Below are positions 37,800 through 49,999 of a DNA stretch of 64,000 bases, one piece after another (positions within the stretch are counted from its first letter, which is position 1; the number at the start of each line of letters is the position of its first letter). A model generated the notes under the pieces. That model was not told the DNA's origin. It saw only the letters and a list, made by a program, of their open reading frames with translations, and did no database searches. A program made the position numbers and the translations under genes. The stretch is from Apteryx mantelli (taxonomy: Eukaryota > Chordata > Aves > Apterygiformes > Apterygidae). The stretch lies in NCBI RefSeq assembly GCF_036417845.1, contig NC_089980.1, positions 113,919,169-113,983,168 of the forward strand, written 5' to 3'.

Positions 37800-40184
37800 T
37801 CTCACTTATTGATTAGGTTTTGGACCAGGAGTGTTAATGGGTGATTGAATCATGTTAATGAGGATCATAACCCTGATAATATCTTCTTTTTTTTTTTGAA
37901 TACTGCTTATTTTCAATAATACATCATAAGTGTTTATCATTTTTTTGATCTCTCATACAAGCAGGTGTTTTAATGCTTTAAACTTTAGATAGGTTTAAAT
38001 CTTAACCAAAGCTGATATACAGGATAATTATTAAAAATAATCAGAATTTATCTTTTGTCTTTATTCCATGAAAACTGACAGATAGAAAATATTACCTTGT
38101 CATCTTTTTTTTTCAAAAATGTTTCTCTTTAAGTGTAAAATAAACAATTTTGATGGCAGAATTTCTGCTTTCTGCTTTTTCCAAATCCAAGGCACTGAGA
38201 AGTTAACTGGCAATCTCATAGAAAGAAAATAGACATGACTTTTCAAATAGGTTGCTACCCTGAGCAGCTCCAGGTTCTGCACAAAGGCACATTTTGACAG
38301 CTCTTAGCAGCTCTTTGGGGCAGATTTTTTTCTCCACTGGCACATTTCCAGACTTTCTGGAGCTACAGATGGGCATGCTGATGGATTCTTTAGGGTACAG
38401 AAAAGCTAATATCGCCTTTCACAGACTGCAGAAAGAACTAAGAGGGGAAGGAGTGTAACTGACCTGGACAGGAAAGAGAAGAAACCCTCAAAAAATGTAG
38501 GGGAGAATGAAAAAGGAGGCAGTAGGAGAGAGATGAACTAGGACAAAGGAAACTGTTTTCACACAGTTAGTGAAATCTTGGGTTTGGACCTGTCCCCTGG
38601 AACATATCTGGCTGAGATCTGCGACCTTTGAGAAAGACACAGAAGAGAGGACTTCTACTCAGACCGTCGGAAGGGAGGAAGTGAATCTTTCCAAAGGCCA
38701 GAACTGAAGAGAACTCTCGTAACAGAAAACCATGGTGACTGTGTGCCTATTAATTTCTGGAGACTGCAGAATTACTCCCTTTGCTGCTTGTACAGACCAA
38801 GCACACTGAGTATTTCTGTCAGTCTTCCTTTCCTCTCTGGACTGTGAGTGTGCTTTTTTCATTCCTCTATTTTGGAAACTCACTGAACACTTTTGCTCAT
38901 ACTAGGTGCTTTCAGTGTCCATCAAGTCCTCCTCCCTGTAACAGTAGCATCCACTGCCTTTTTCAAGCCAAAAGATCTCTGTCTTTCTATTTTCTCCTTT
39001 TCAATATATCCTCTATACCTTCTCCCTTTCCTCCTCATTCTCCCCATTTCCCTATCTTTATGAGCTATGTGCCTTTTACTTCTTTCCTATTTCCCTTTCT
39101 TCCTCCCACCTGTCTGAGGCTCTCCCATTCTCCTCTTCCCCAGGGTTTTATATAGCTTCATTACTTCCCCCTTAGTTCTGCTGTTTCACCCATCTCATTG
39201 TTATTGTTATCTTTTATTTTTCTCTGGGACATATATCTTTCATGATACCAAGCTCATTTAGGATGATGGCAGAGATGTGATTGGAGGCTGTGTCATACTG
39301 GAGGCTGTTTATGGGTGCCTACAACTCTTTCTATTTGTAGGCAACGACAGACAAACAGAGAAATGTCACATCACGTGTAAGTCTCAAAAAAGAAAGCAGA
39401 AGGCATTGCAAGAAGGGAATGAGGCTGTTGACAAAATAGGTGTCTCTATAGCTGCGTTTCAAATTCCCCAGCAGAGTCTCAGCTCCTCCATCCTCTAAGC
39501 TCCACTGGCAGGAACCTTTCTTAGGGCTCTCAAATCTCTGATACAAAGGTTACCACACCCTGACTGACTCTTTTTATGCTTTCTAGCTCTTAGGCTATTT
39601 TCAATGCTTTGTTCTTGTCATGAGTTTTGTATAAGGTATTAGTCACTATAGCAACCTTAACTGCAATTTGACCAAGAATATAAACGAGAAATGTGTACAT
39701 TGTGCAGTAATAGTTTTGTATTCATCACCTCCCAGGTATTTCACAGGCAGAAGAATGACACAAGACTTATAAAGTGAACAAACAAAAGCCCTTGATTTAT
39801 TTAGGAAAAAAATGGAAACTAATTGCAATACGAATTATTTCAGTCCTGCATTTGCAGGGAAAACATCATAGAAAATTTGCACAGTTAGCTTATTAAAAAG
39901 TATTACAATTGTATGTCCATTAGTGACTTTTTCATAACAGTGACTCGAAGTAAAATGAATTTTATATCATACAAGGTAAAACAGCACTGTTCAAATTCAT
40001 ATTTTCAATTATCCAAAAGAATGGATTAAAATTCAGCAAAAGAAATAAAAGAGGTTTTATACCGTTCAGAGGAGCCCCAAAACACTAACTTAGAGGAAAA
40101 AAATCTCCAAGGTCTAGTGAGTTTGATAAAATACAGAACACAAGTAGCCAGTACATAAACTTGAGAGGCTTAATTCTTAGCAAA

Positions 40185-40250
40185 CTCTCATTTACACCAC
40201 TGTAAATCAAAATGCATCCATGGAAGTCAGTGTGAGTATGGTTTAGTAAA
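40185..40250 (+). repeat. Possible ancient palindromic repeat fragment
   Basis: TTTACACCACTGTAAATCA followed by CCATGGAAGTCAGTG resembles the core of an old palindromic repeat common in sauropsid genomes (TTTACACC-GTGTAAAT and a nearby TGAAGTCAATGG). It is heavily decayed and the match is from memory. Confidence 0.35.
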
Positions 40251-40657
40251 ACTACTGAGGTGAGAAAAGCAGCAGTTTAGGTTATCTGTGCTGTATAAGT
40301 GTCACACAATCAGGTTGTGTCTGAGGCAGAAGTCTTCACCCCCAGTTATAAAATCATGACCTAGTCCTGTCAGTGACATAGTTTTCAGTGGTACATCTCC
40401 AGCAGTACATATAGCCCTGTGCGTCTGTCTGCCTGCAAAGGTGAAAGAGGCAGAGTGAGAGAAGCGAGCTCAGGGGCAATAGGTGCTTCTAAGCCTCTCT
40501 GTAAGGTCTAGCTACTAAGAGGGGCATCAAGATTTAACTATGTTAACACGTAAATTAAAGCACTGACTTGGAGCCCACATAAAAAGAAATACTTAATCAA
40601 ATTTGAAATTTTTTTTGTTTTTCTTCTTTTGTTTTTGGTTGTTTTTTTAGAAAATTT

Positions 40658-40701
40658 AAGCAAGAGTACTAGTCAGACTAAGCAAAAATACTAGTCAGAC
40701 T
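40658..40701 (+). repeat. 22-bp tandem duplication
   Basis: Two adjacent 22-base copies ending in TACTAGTCAGACT differ at two positions, just after a T-rich tract. Confidence 0.8.
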
Positions 40702-41779
40702 TAGCCATTAAAGTAGTCAAGCAAGAATTAATTCAGGTGTTATATGGCAGGTCAACCAGATGGTCAGAATAGTTTTTGGGGGCCTTATAATGCATGAACT
40801 GACCAAGCTTGCCCCAGAGCAGTGGAGCTTCAAGCCTGATCACTTTCTGTACTGAAGGGAGTTAAACCAAACTGAATATTGTAATATGTTTTATGCACAC
40901 AGGCAATTTTTCTAAGACCTCACTCTCGCAGAGGAAACTGACCTCTGCTGCTATTCCAACATGATTTAATTGTACCAAATAATTCCTTCATGAAGGACAC
41001 TACTCCAGAAGGAAAGTGATTTTACACTGGAATATTTTCTTCATTTCCAAGGAAAGATGCTTTTGGAATAAGTCTAACAGAACTATTATTCTGGAACAGG
41101 CCACTATTTGAGTTCCCTGTGTTCTCCCAATACAATTTCCATCTTTTACACTTTATCTTGCAGGTTCTCCTTAGCTCCATTCTGGCAAACACTTCAGTGC
41201 TATTACGCAAGCATCTTCAATGGCACTCCAGTAAAAATAAGCAAGTGCTTAAGTGCTTTCAAGAATGGAGACCTGGTGAGCATCTCTTTTTCAAGAGCAG
41301 TCAGATCTAGATATAAAGGAGCTGACTCCTTTTGAGTAAAAGAAATAAATGTTTTGTATCATGCTATATTTTAGGGGAATAGGAAATAAATGACAGCAAT
41401 ACAATGAGGTGTTCAGTTACAGAGCCGCTGTCAGGGGATAGGAAAAACTGCTCTAATCTATGTATTTTGGGATAAGATAGGCAAGTCATGTAAATGAGCA
41501 TTGTTCCTTAAAAATCCGTGAAGCCATATGAATTTCTGCCAGCTAAAATTCTGGTCCTTCTGTTGATCACAGAAGCAAATCTGGAAGCAAAAATATATCA
41601 AAATGCATGCTGATTTTTCATAGAGTTAGAGCATTGGGGAAATAAAACATTTAAAACCTGAGATGTTTTTTTGCTGTACCTTAGGTAAAAAGGATAAGAA
41701 ATAAATTCTTTAAAGAGTAAATGGTCACAGCTCCATGACTTAAACTGCATTGTCCTACATTTTTACCAGAAGATGCAAT

Positions 41780-41801
41780 ATCACCAAGGCATCTTGGTGA
41801 T
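41780..41801. repeat. Small perfect inverted repeat
   Basis: ATCACCAAG and CTTGGTGAT form nine-base perfect arms around a GCAT centre. This is isolated and could be chance. Confidence 0.5.
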
Positions 41802-42608
41802 CAAAGCATCAAGGCATTTACTGCTTCTGATCTGCACATAGACCTCATGGGGATAGCAGTGAAGTCCACAGAAACTTTAGCCATGTAATACTACTAATAA
41901 TTTAGGTACACAGTGTTAACACTTCCAAATATATATTTTAAAAGAGGTCAGAATTCTTCCACCACAGAAGAATCCTCCTGCACAATGCCTGTTGCAGCCA
42001 CTCATAAATACCTTCAGGTGGGTTGAAAGATGGCTGTGAAAAAAAGAACAAATTCAGTCTCAGATCTTCAGGGTGGGTAAAACTCTGTCCTTGACTGCGC
42101 ATTGCATCACAGATGTTTAAAGCAAGTACTGTGTTTTTAGGATACAAATCATCTCCTGCTCTCCAGATGGGATCTGTGCATTTTTCTATGCCAGAAAAAG
42201 TGTAGGTCACCACATTCATATTGATTAGTATGGGGTTTGTAAGAGACGGTCAGTTTATTATATACTTTTAAGTCATGATGCCATCCTAAACAGGAGGACT
42301 GCAAAGTAATGTACTGAGTGTAACTGAAATTTTAGAGGCATTAATCTACTGCATGAAGCTCCCTCAGTATGTAAACAGATGAAAGCTGGTGGACTTCGTA
42401 AATGCAGTATTTACATATCTTTACATATAAAGCAGACATCAAAATGGAACCTGAGGACCTTATAGTGACTTCTGGAAATCACACAAATACTATAATTGAA
42501 TAGCCCTATGAATAGATTCAGCTACACTCCAGTCCTATTCTCTCCGCTGTGGATTGCCTCTAGACCTGCCTTGCAGAGTGAATGCCATTGAATCATGATA
42601 AGTTCTCC

Positions 42609-42623
42609 AAAAAAAAAAAAAAA
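42609..42623 (+). repeat. A15 homopolymer
   Basis: A simple run in intergenic DNA with no recognisable retrocopy next to it. Confidence 0.8.
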
Positions 42624-45600
42624 GGAACTCCAGTAAATTTTACTTAGGATGGAAAAAGTTGTTAAAGGCAAGGAGCTGTAAGTCACTTGAGACAGATAAT
42701 AACATAGATTGTTTTAATTTAATAATCAATAAAAGCAAAACTGAATACAGAAAGTATTTCTGTGACTCAAAATATTAACAATTTTTTCTTCATATAAGAG
42801 GATTCAGGAAAAATGTGCAGGGGAAAAAAAACATTTTGCAGAAGCAAACAATAATCAGATAAAAATGGCAAGCTAATTATGTGCTGATCTGTGTATTATT
42901 TCTTTTTTCTTTTAGATTTAAACTATTCAGGAACAAATATAAGAAGTAAGGACCCACTTGAGTGCCTTGACTATCATGCCTTGGCAGCCCAGCTTTTAGC
43001 AAAACATTGCTGAACCCTTGTACAGAGCTTCATGATATCAAAGTAAACATCAGGTCTGCTACAGAATTGAATAGCATCTAACAACTGTAGTTTCTCTCAT
43101 GGTGGAAATAAACGTACTTAGGCTTACACCTCTGCCCAGTACAGCTGGTACTGTTCAAGAAACATCACAGTTCCCAGTCAGATAGATTCCTATGGGAAGT
43201 CACTGTATTTTCCTAGTATATGTGAAATCTCTGGAACAGATTTTTTTATAAACAGGTTCCACTGTAGTTTGAAGAGAATCAAACAAATTTAAGTAAGCAA
43301 GTTTGATAGCTGCAGTTAGCATTACCATAACTGTATAGATTTTAAGATGTTAATTGCTAGTAGTGAGAGAGGTATTATCTAAATATAGATTATTTTACTA
43401 TTATTAGCTAACTTCAATTTCTAGGAACTCTAAGAAGTCTGGGAAGCCTGAAGTAAGAATGTATGCCTACCTGAATACGTAAGGCTTGGAAAAACATCAG
43501 TAAGGGGCAAGGTCTTAGAAGAATGTTAATCTGTATTTGAAGAAAAACATAATCTGTGGGATAGTCCACAGATGACCAAATTATATAAAAAATATGTGTT
43601 CCAAAGATGACCAGACTTTCTGAGAATGGATGACTCACTGCATGAACAAGGTGAATCTGAGAAAATATACATTATAGGACGGTCCACAGAACTGACGTGT
43701 TAACGAAATTAAAGAAAACAGAAACCTTCTGTGGAAGAAGCAATTAATTTTGAATAGTAGTCACAGAATTTAAACATATAGAGAATCATCAAAATTGACC
43801 ATATCTCTTAGCAGAGGTGAAGACATCTCTAAATTGGACATGTAAGACTGTAGCAAACCCCACTGAGCAGTGCAGGCACCCTGTCTGCTCAGAATCAGGT
43901 TTTCAGAACTGATACACTGGCATCCTGAATGTATGACTAATTCTGCAAGTATCCACTTGCTGGTATCAAAGGGAACCATATCTTAGTATCTGGTCCATGG
44001 GGTTGCTGGTTTTATTGGTCTGGTTATCTCCCTTGAAGCTTGGTCTGGCTGTTAAATCTGAATGCAACAGTTCACATAGTTTACCCCTGGTAATACTGTA
44101 TACTGTTGTAGTTCCTGTTTGGTGATAGTGATGGGGAAATAACAGCTGTCCTTTCAATGCTAGGCTGGGGGCACTGTCGCTTTTGTGGGGGGAAATAGAG
44201 ATGAAAGCGTGTGCTGTTGTGCTGTTGCTGCCTCTGTAGAAGGCTGGCATGTAGCACTGCACCAGGGAGATCTCAGCTTACAACAAGCACCTATAAAAAA
44301 AGGATTACACTCTCATAATAAACAGAATTCTCCTTAAAAAGCTGAGTCTTGTGATTAAAGGTGTAACATATGGAAACCCCACCTACAGCCTGATTCTCAC
44401 GGAGACCTATTCTAAGCAACAGCAAGAATATATTATCAATTCCACATCTCTTATATGTCTGAATATCTCTTCTTAACATTAATGAAGGCTCTATGTGTGC
44501 TTCAAGGCACGAATAAAGCCCACAGTGAGCAGAAATCCACTGATATTTCTTTTTCTGTTTTAAGAACTTTATTCTTCAAAGGGGTGTCATTTTAATAATC
44601 AGAAAAAGACAGACTGCTCCAGTTCTTTATGGGTTTATCCTTTACAATTCGACCACTTACTGCTACAGGAGAATATTTCAAAAGCTGAAATAGGCAGCTA
44701 GATGCTGAACACCCACTGAACGCCAAAGGGAGCTGGCTTCCTAACTCCCTCATGTGCCTTTGAAAATGTCCCCCAGAAGCTTTAAGTATAACAAGCCAAC
44801 TCAGTGCTGACTCTGTATTACGCATTCTTGTTTTCATTGCAAACCTTAACCAAAGCACCTATATCATTAAAGAACACAACATTTTCTTATTTTGCAATAG
44901 ACTATGTTTTAAAGCCAACAGAATAAAAGCCAATGATTGACAGACCCTTCTGTGAGCATGCAAAGCAAAAAAAGACGCCAGGAGTTTCTCTGACACTGAA
45001 CACAGACAGAGCATAACTGCTTCCCTTGCCAGCCAACGCAGGCATATTCGGGATCATATCTCCACCCTGTCTTTCTTCTGCTGTGGAAAATACAGCAGTC
45101 GAGCTAAGGTGAAGAAGCACACACGACCACAGTCGAGCGATGACTGAGCAGAGTCAGGCATTCACTTAACAGAAGGACCTATGTCATCCACCTAATATTA
45201 GGTATATAATTTCTGCAGGCTACCTGTACAGCAAATGCAGAAGAATTCTCTTAAGGAGTGATGCAGGTACCATCTGAGCTCTCATTCTCTTTTTCTCTCT
45301 CTCAGCTAGGCTCCTGAAATTAGGTAAAATGGGTCTTAATTTCTACATCTCTCCATTGACTATATAGGCAGCCCAGGCTCTGAACTTACAGGCCTGAAAT
45401 AGTACAAATCCCTCCTTTGTATACCATGAATTAGGAACATATTAACACCATTGTCACCCATTTCTGTATAATGCAACACATAAGAACAGGCTCTGAAGTG
45501 ATTTCTTACATATGAGTCTATTTCCAATAAATAATCCGTATGTTATAAACAAAAATAAAATAATAATAAATGATTGAGGAGCAGGGTCCTGGGGAAAAGA

Positions 45601-46789
45601 ACTGATGATTATGCCACAGATGCTTCATTAATGTCTTTACAGATTGGCAGAATCTATTTCAAAAGCTCTAACAAACTCGAAATTGGCTCTGTTCTGTTAG
45701 CTTTTAATGACCTTTTTTTTATATCTGCTTTTAATGAAGTGACCCAGTTCAATCTCATGGACTCAAGAAGCCCTATGATGTATCAGTTCAATTCCAGGCA
45801 CTAGTGTTTTCCACAGTGACTCCAGTATGCTACCATGAGAAAATGTGGGGTGTTTTGAGGATCAAATGCATTTGGATCTACTTCACAAAATCTTCAAAGA
45901 ACAGTTATGCTGGCTGGAAGAAAAATACCCATGTGCCCATGAGGAAGTATGGATTATAGGTAATAACATTTCTGGAATTTCTGGTTGCTTCTTTATTTTT
46001 TCTAATAAAAATTACTGCAAATATTAATAAAATTCCAAATTGCCCATTTACCTAGTCATTCCTTCAAAAGATATATAAAGACATGAAATTTTTGCATGTT
46101 TAGAATAGATGCTTGTGAAAATTCTTGACCTGCTTTACATTCACTCCATTGTAGCACTGTATTATGGAAGGTTCAAAATACAGAAATGTAGACAATGCTG
46201 GGTAATCATGTCCTGTATGTACTGCAAAGAACTGATGATAACTAATTTGATCAGAAATAGGTTCACATGAAAAATGACAACAATGCTACCTTTGCATCTG
46301 ATTCTTTCAGATCTGCAGTCCAGGAGTTCTGCTCCCTACAAAGAGAGAAATGGAAACTAATGAGAAAGGGAAAGGTGAATCTGAGAAGCAGGTAATTTCT
46401 GTGGTAAGTTCTCTTTTTAGTACATTCAGGCAGACTGGGTTACTGATGTCCTCAATAGGAAAGGCTTCCCTTCTGCCTTTTTTTTTAGACAGAAAGGAAT
46501 TAGAAGTAAGAAGGTGGGAGAGGAAAGGCAATGGCAACCTCGCAAGTACATGAACTGTAAAGGATTAGGGAGAAAGTATAGATCATCACTGCTTGGAACT
46601 CTGTTTTAGAAACGCTGGCTGAAATTCTGCTCAAGTGGAGGAGATGGCCAAGAACAAAAAATTCATTCAGTGAACAACACCAGACCTCCCTTAGTTTGAT
46701 GCATGAAGAGTAGAACATGGTCCTGTGCTCTTTCAGTCTTTCCAAATGAAAAATTCATGCTTGGTTAAAGCAAGCGGAGAGACACCTAA

Positions 46790-47170
46790 GCCCATTATTA
46801 ATGAAGATCATTGATGCCCCCCTTCAGAAGGGCATTTTGCCATCTTTACTTAAGCAGCAGTTAGGCTCTTGCTCAGAATCCCATCATTGGATGATATTAG
46901 CCAAGCCGATTACTACCCAATGTCAGGGCACCCAGTCCTTGGGAAGATAACTGAGGTTATGCTGATGGGTCAACTCCAGCAATGTTCTCATTTCAAAGAT
47001 TTAGTTGATCCCCATCTGGCTTGGTCAATATGTGAGCAGAGAAATCAAACCATTATGATCACTATCTGATGACTATCTTCTGGTGATGGGCCCCTTGGAT
47101 TTTTCTGTGGAGGGAAATTTTATTGACTTGACAGTGGGCCACTACAGGAAGAACATGGCAAAATCCTCTT
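46790..47170 (+). mobile_element. Ancient L2-like LINE fossil (RT fingers region)
   Basis: The frame at 46869-47069 reads LRIPSLDDISQADYYPMSG, then HPVLGKITEVMLMGQLQ, then LVDPHLAWS. This follows the L2 segment LKKPSLD---ANYRPVSNLPFLGK--E---QLQ---- and LLDP-QSGFR at the start of the reverse transcriptase. It contains only the N-terminal RT block; sequence after about 47170 is no longer recognisable. It is on the same strand as the fragment at 50.0 kb, which carries the later RT blocks. Confidence 0.6.
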
Positions 47171-48176
47171 TTATAGGTGCAAATTCCAACAGTAGATTAT
47201 TCTTCTTCTATATTTATACATAGTCATTAGGAGCGATGGTATGAGGTGTTTGATGCAACATAGCAACTGATACCTTATTAATTGTATATTTCCTTTTCAT
47301 TCGGTCAAGATTCCAGTCTTTTTACTCTTAACAGGACATGATTCAATACTCTTTGAGGTCAATGGAAAGACTGCCATTTATTTCAGATTCCCAGTATACA
47401 AAGGCTTCTCTGGATAATTGCAACAAGCATTCGTGTGTGCTCTCTTACTCTGCAGTAATGGTGAGGCTGTTAGCCTTTAAATGAAATACACCACCTTTCC
47501 TCTTATGGAGGGTTAGAATAGGTACACAGGGAAGAAATCACGGTGGTGTATCTGCGTATCCACATTGCAATTCACGATGCTGTAATTCTTTTGCACAACC
47601 ACACCATGAAATAGGAATGAGAACCAGATTAATACATTAATGAAATAGCACATAATGAAATACAGTCTGGAAGCATCTAGGCCACTTAACACCTAACTTT
47701 AAAGCAGTTTACTTAAATCAGACCACCAAATTCTCTCTCCACTCAATACAGAGGTAACTAGTTGCAAAATCCAGCAAGCACTTAAACAGGCAGTCTCCCT
47801 CTGCAGACATTCAAAGACGATTCACTGTATAAAGAACCACGGTGTGTACTTTAGCTGATCTACTTCACAAGATACCTAAAATGTGGGTAGGTACAAAGTA
47901 GGTGATTAAGATATGTGGGTGAAATTCATCAACTTTGAAGAAATATTTTGAGGTGTGGTGGAATTTATTTCAGCAATATCTGCTGAACATATATGCATGT
48001 TATATATAGATATAGATAGAGTTTCACAAGATTATTCATATCCCAGAATGTTTTACTGGAATCACCACTGTGACTACTTTCCAGCTTAGCACACCCAATA
48101 ATCCCACCATCAGAGCTCAGAAAACTGCAGCAAAATCATTCTAACAAAAACCTCACAACAGTCGTCTTTGTCTTTA
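47171..48176. other. Intergenic, nothing recognised
   Basis: A spacer between the L2-like fragment and the LTR. A TATATAGATATAGATAGAG run lies near 48001-48021, just outside the LTR. Confidence 0.55.
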
Positions 48177-48330
48177 TGTGATGGTGTGCTCCTTCCCCCC
48201 CATGATGTGCTCTCTTCCCCTCAACCTGACCTCCCCATAAGCAGCATGTACGCAGGGACTAATTGAGCATGCACCAACTAAGGCCTGTCTAGCATGCAAA
48301 TATGACTATGAGTCAATCATCTCCCCCCCC

Positions 48331-48338
48331 ATAAATAG
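48331..48338 (+). promoter_or_regulatory. TATA box of the LTR promoter
   Basis: ATAAATAG directly follows a run of nine C and lies about 385 bases before the AATAAA signal. The predicted start site would be near 48360. Confidence 0.5.
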
Positions 48339-48714
48339 GGGGCAGCCCAGAGACCATTGAGCTCTGCTGCATGGCAGTGGGTTGCACTGCAGAACCTCCT
48401 CTTGAGCAGGGACACCTCTCAAGGTTACTCCTCCAGGTTGAGAGATTCCTTACCCATGACAGATCCTTGGTAAGTGATTAATAGCATGCTGAAACCTTGT
48501 GAACTTTGCAAAACTTTGCTGAGTTATATCTCTGATTAATTGCACACATAATCCCTTAGACATAAACCATTGACCAAGTCTGAGACGAGGATCAGATCCA
48601 GCCATGCCTAGGTTCCTCTCAGAAGGGGTTTGGAAAGCAAGGGGGTCCTTTCTGAACCTCGTGACTCAATGGGAGGGTCTCCTTTGCACTTGCATCTGAT
48701 CCTGTTCTCCATGC

Positions 48715-48720
48715 AATAAA
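48715..48720 (+). terminator. LTR polyadenylation signal AATAAA
   Basis: AATAAA lies 80 bases from the LTR right end, in the position expected at the end of R. Confidence 0.5.
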
Positions 48721-48800
48721 TAACCAAGTGAACCTTGCCAATCAAACCTCGTTAAATCATTCTTATTTACAATTGAACTTTAAGTCACTATCTTACCACA

Positions 48801-49999
48801 ATAAACATAGTGCTGCTTCTCTCTTACAAGTCAAGTGCATCACTCCACTCATCTGTGACCTTTATTACGGTGTTTTCTTATAACTAGGTGAAACATACCC
48901 AAAATGTTTAGTTGGCATAAATCATAGGTACTCATTGCCTGGAGTACCAGCAAAAGTGAATATATCTCTAGTGATTAAGTCACTTCAGTCAAGGCCTCTT
49001 CAAGTCTAAGTCTAATTTGTTGCTAGTGACTATTTTTAAAGCACTGATGATTGTGGGCCTGGTTATCTGAATGTTCTCCCCTTTTTCCTATCATGCCTGT
49101 TAACACTTCTTGAGAAGCCCCTGCTATTAAAAATTAAGTCAGAAAATTCAATGTCAAGATAGAAGGACAGATTCTATCTTTGGAATTTGTTTCATCTGGC
49201 AATCAGGCAGAATTTAAATCCAAGCAAGCAATCTCAAGGTATGATATATGACATCTGACTAACTGTTCTTTCGATATGTTTAAATTTTTATTACAATACA
49301 TTTTCTTCTCTATAAATGAAGCTTCTGCCACCAAAATAATGGTCTAATTCCTAAATGAGAGCAATATTGAATAAGGAATAAAAATCTCAGGCAAACTAGC
49401 TTGAAGAGATGTTTAGAGACAATTTTTAAGAACTGCTCCGAATTACCAAGTCTTAGCTTTTTTCCCCCTTTTTTCTCCATTAACTCTCTCCTTTTTTGTT
49501 GTTGTATATTCAAAAATTTTTTGTCTGCTTGCCTCCTTTGAATACCCTAGTTGCTTCTGATTTCTCTCACAATTGTTCTCATCATTTCTCTTATGACCTA
49601 TACTCTCCCTGTCCTCTTTTCTCTCTTCTGATAATTTACCCATTAATTTATTCATGGATTTGTCTTTGCCATGTTAAAGAAGGCATGATTTCACTTTCAT
49701 TATTTCCATTTCCCACCTATCAGTTCATCCCTCTTAAATATTCTTACTATAACAATCTCAGGAATTCATCCCAAACAATTCTGTTTTCTCTGATTTAGTT
49801 TCAACCCTTTTCAGACCTGTATGAAACTATTACCTCTAAATCTCTGAAGACATCTCTCTAGCTAAATTTCATAAGCTCACCATTTTCACCCACTTTGACC
49901 TGACACACAAATCCAGCAGTATTGTGTGACCATGACTTCGATGATTCTCTTTACCTGATTACCAAGGTGATATATTTGTGAACATACTTCTCATCCGCT
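48801..49999. other. Intergenic, pyrimidine-rich end
   Basis: The part at 49455-49720 is pyrimidine-rich. No gene is recognised. Decayed L2 sequence joining the flanking fragments might lie here but cannot be shown. Confidence 0.5.

Larger units (their letters stand above)
35881..46789. other. Intergenic, 11 kb without a gene
   Basis: It contains the small repeats and motifs listed separately, a purine-rich stretch at 38430-38540 and a strongly pyrimidine-rich stretch at 38990-39160. Frames up to 124 codons follow this base bias and carry no motif. Confidence 0.55.
48177..48800 (+). mobile_element. Probable solo LTR of an endogenous retrovirus
   Basis: The 624-base block begins TGTGATGG and ends ACCACA, giving TG...CA termini with a TGTG/CACA inverted repeat. 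In order it contains a C9 tract directly before a TATA box (ATAAATAG at 48331-48338), a consensus splice donor (CTTG then GTAAGTG, GT at 48470-48471) and a polyadenylation signal AATAAA at 48715-48720. This is the U3-R-U5 layout of a retroviral LTR read on the plus strand. No gag, pol or env relic flanks it, so it would be a solo LTR. A clear target-site duplication is not visible; an alternative right boundary just before the CTTTA at 48778-48782 would give a CTTTA duplication with 48172-48176 but not a CA end. The ERV class is unassigned. Confidence 0.6.

Noticed and set aside
38781..39155. 124-codon plus-strand frame
   Set aside because: Reflects a pyrimidine-rich tract (Ser/Phe/Pro/Leu-rich) with no motif.
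46869..47069. 66-codon frame as a small gene
   Set aside because: Best explained as an L2-like reverse transcriptase fragment.
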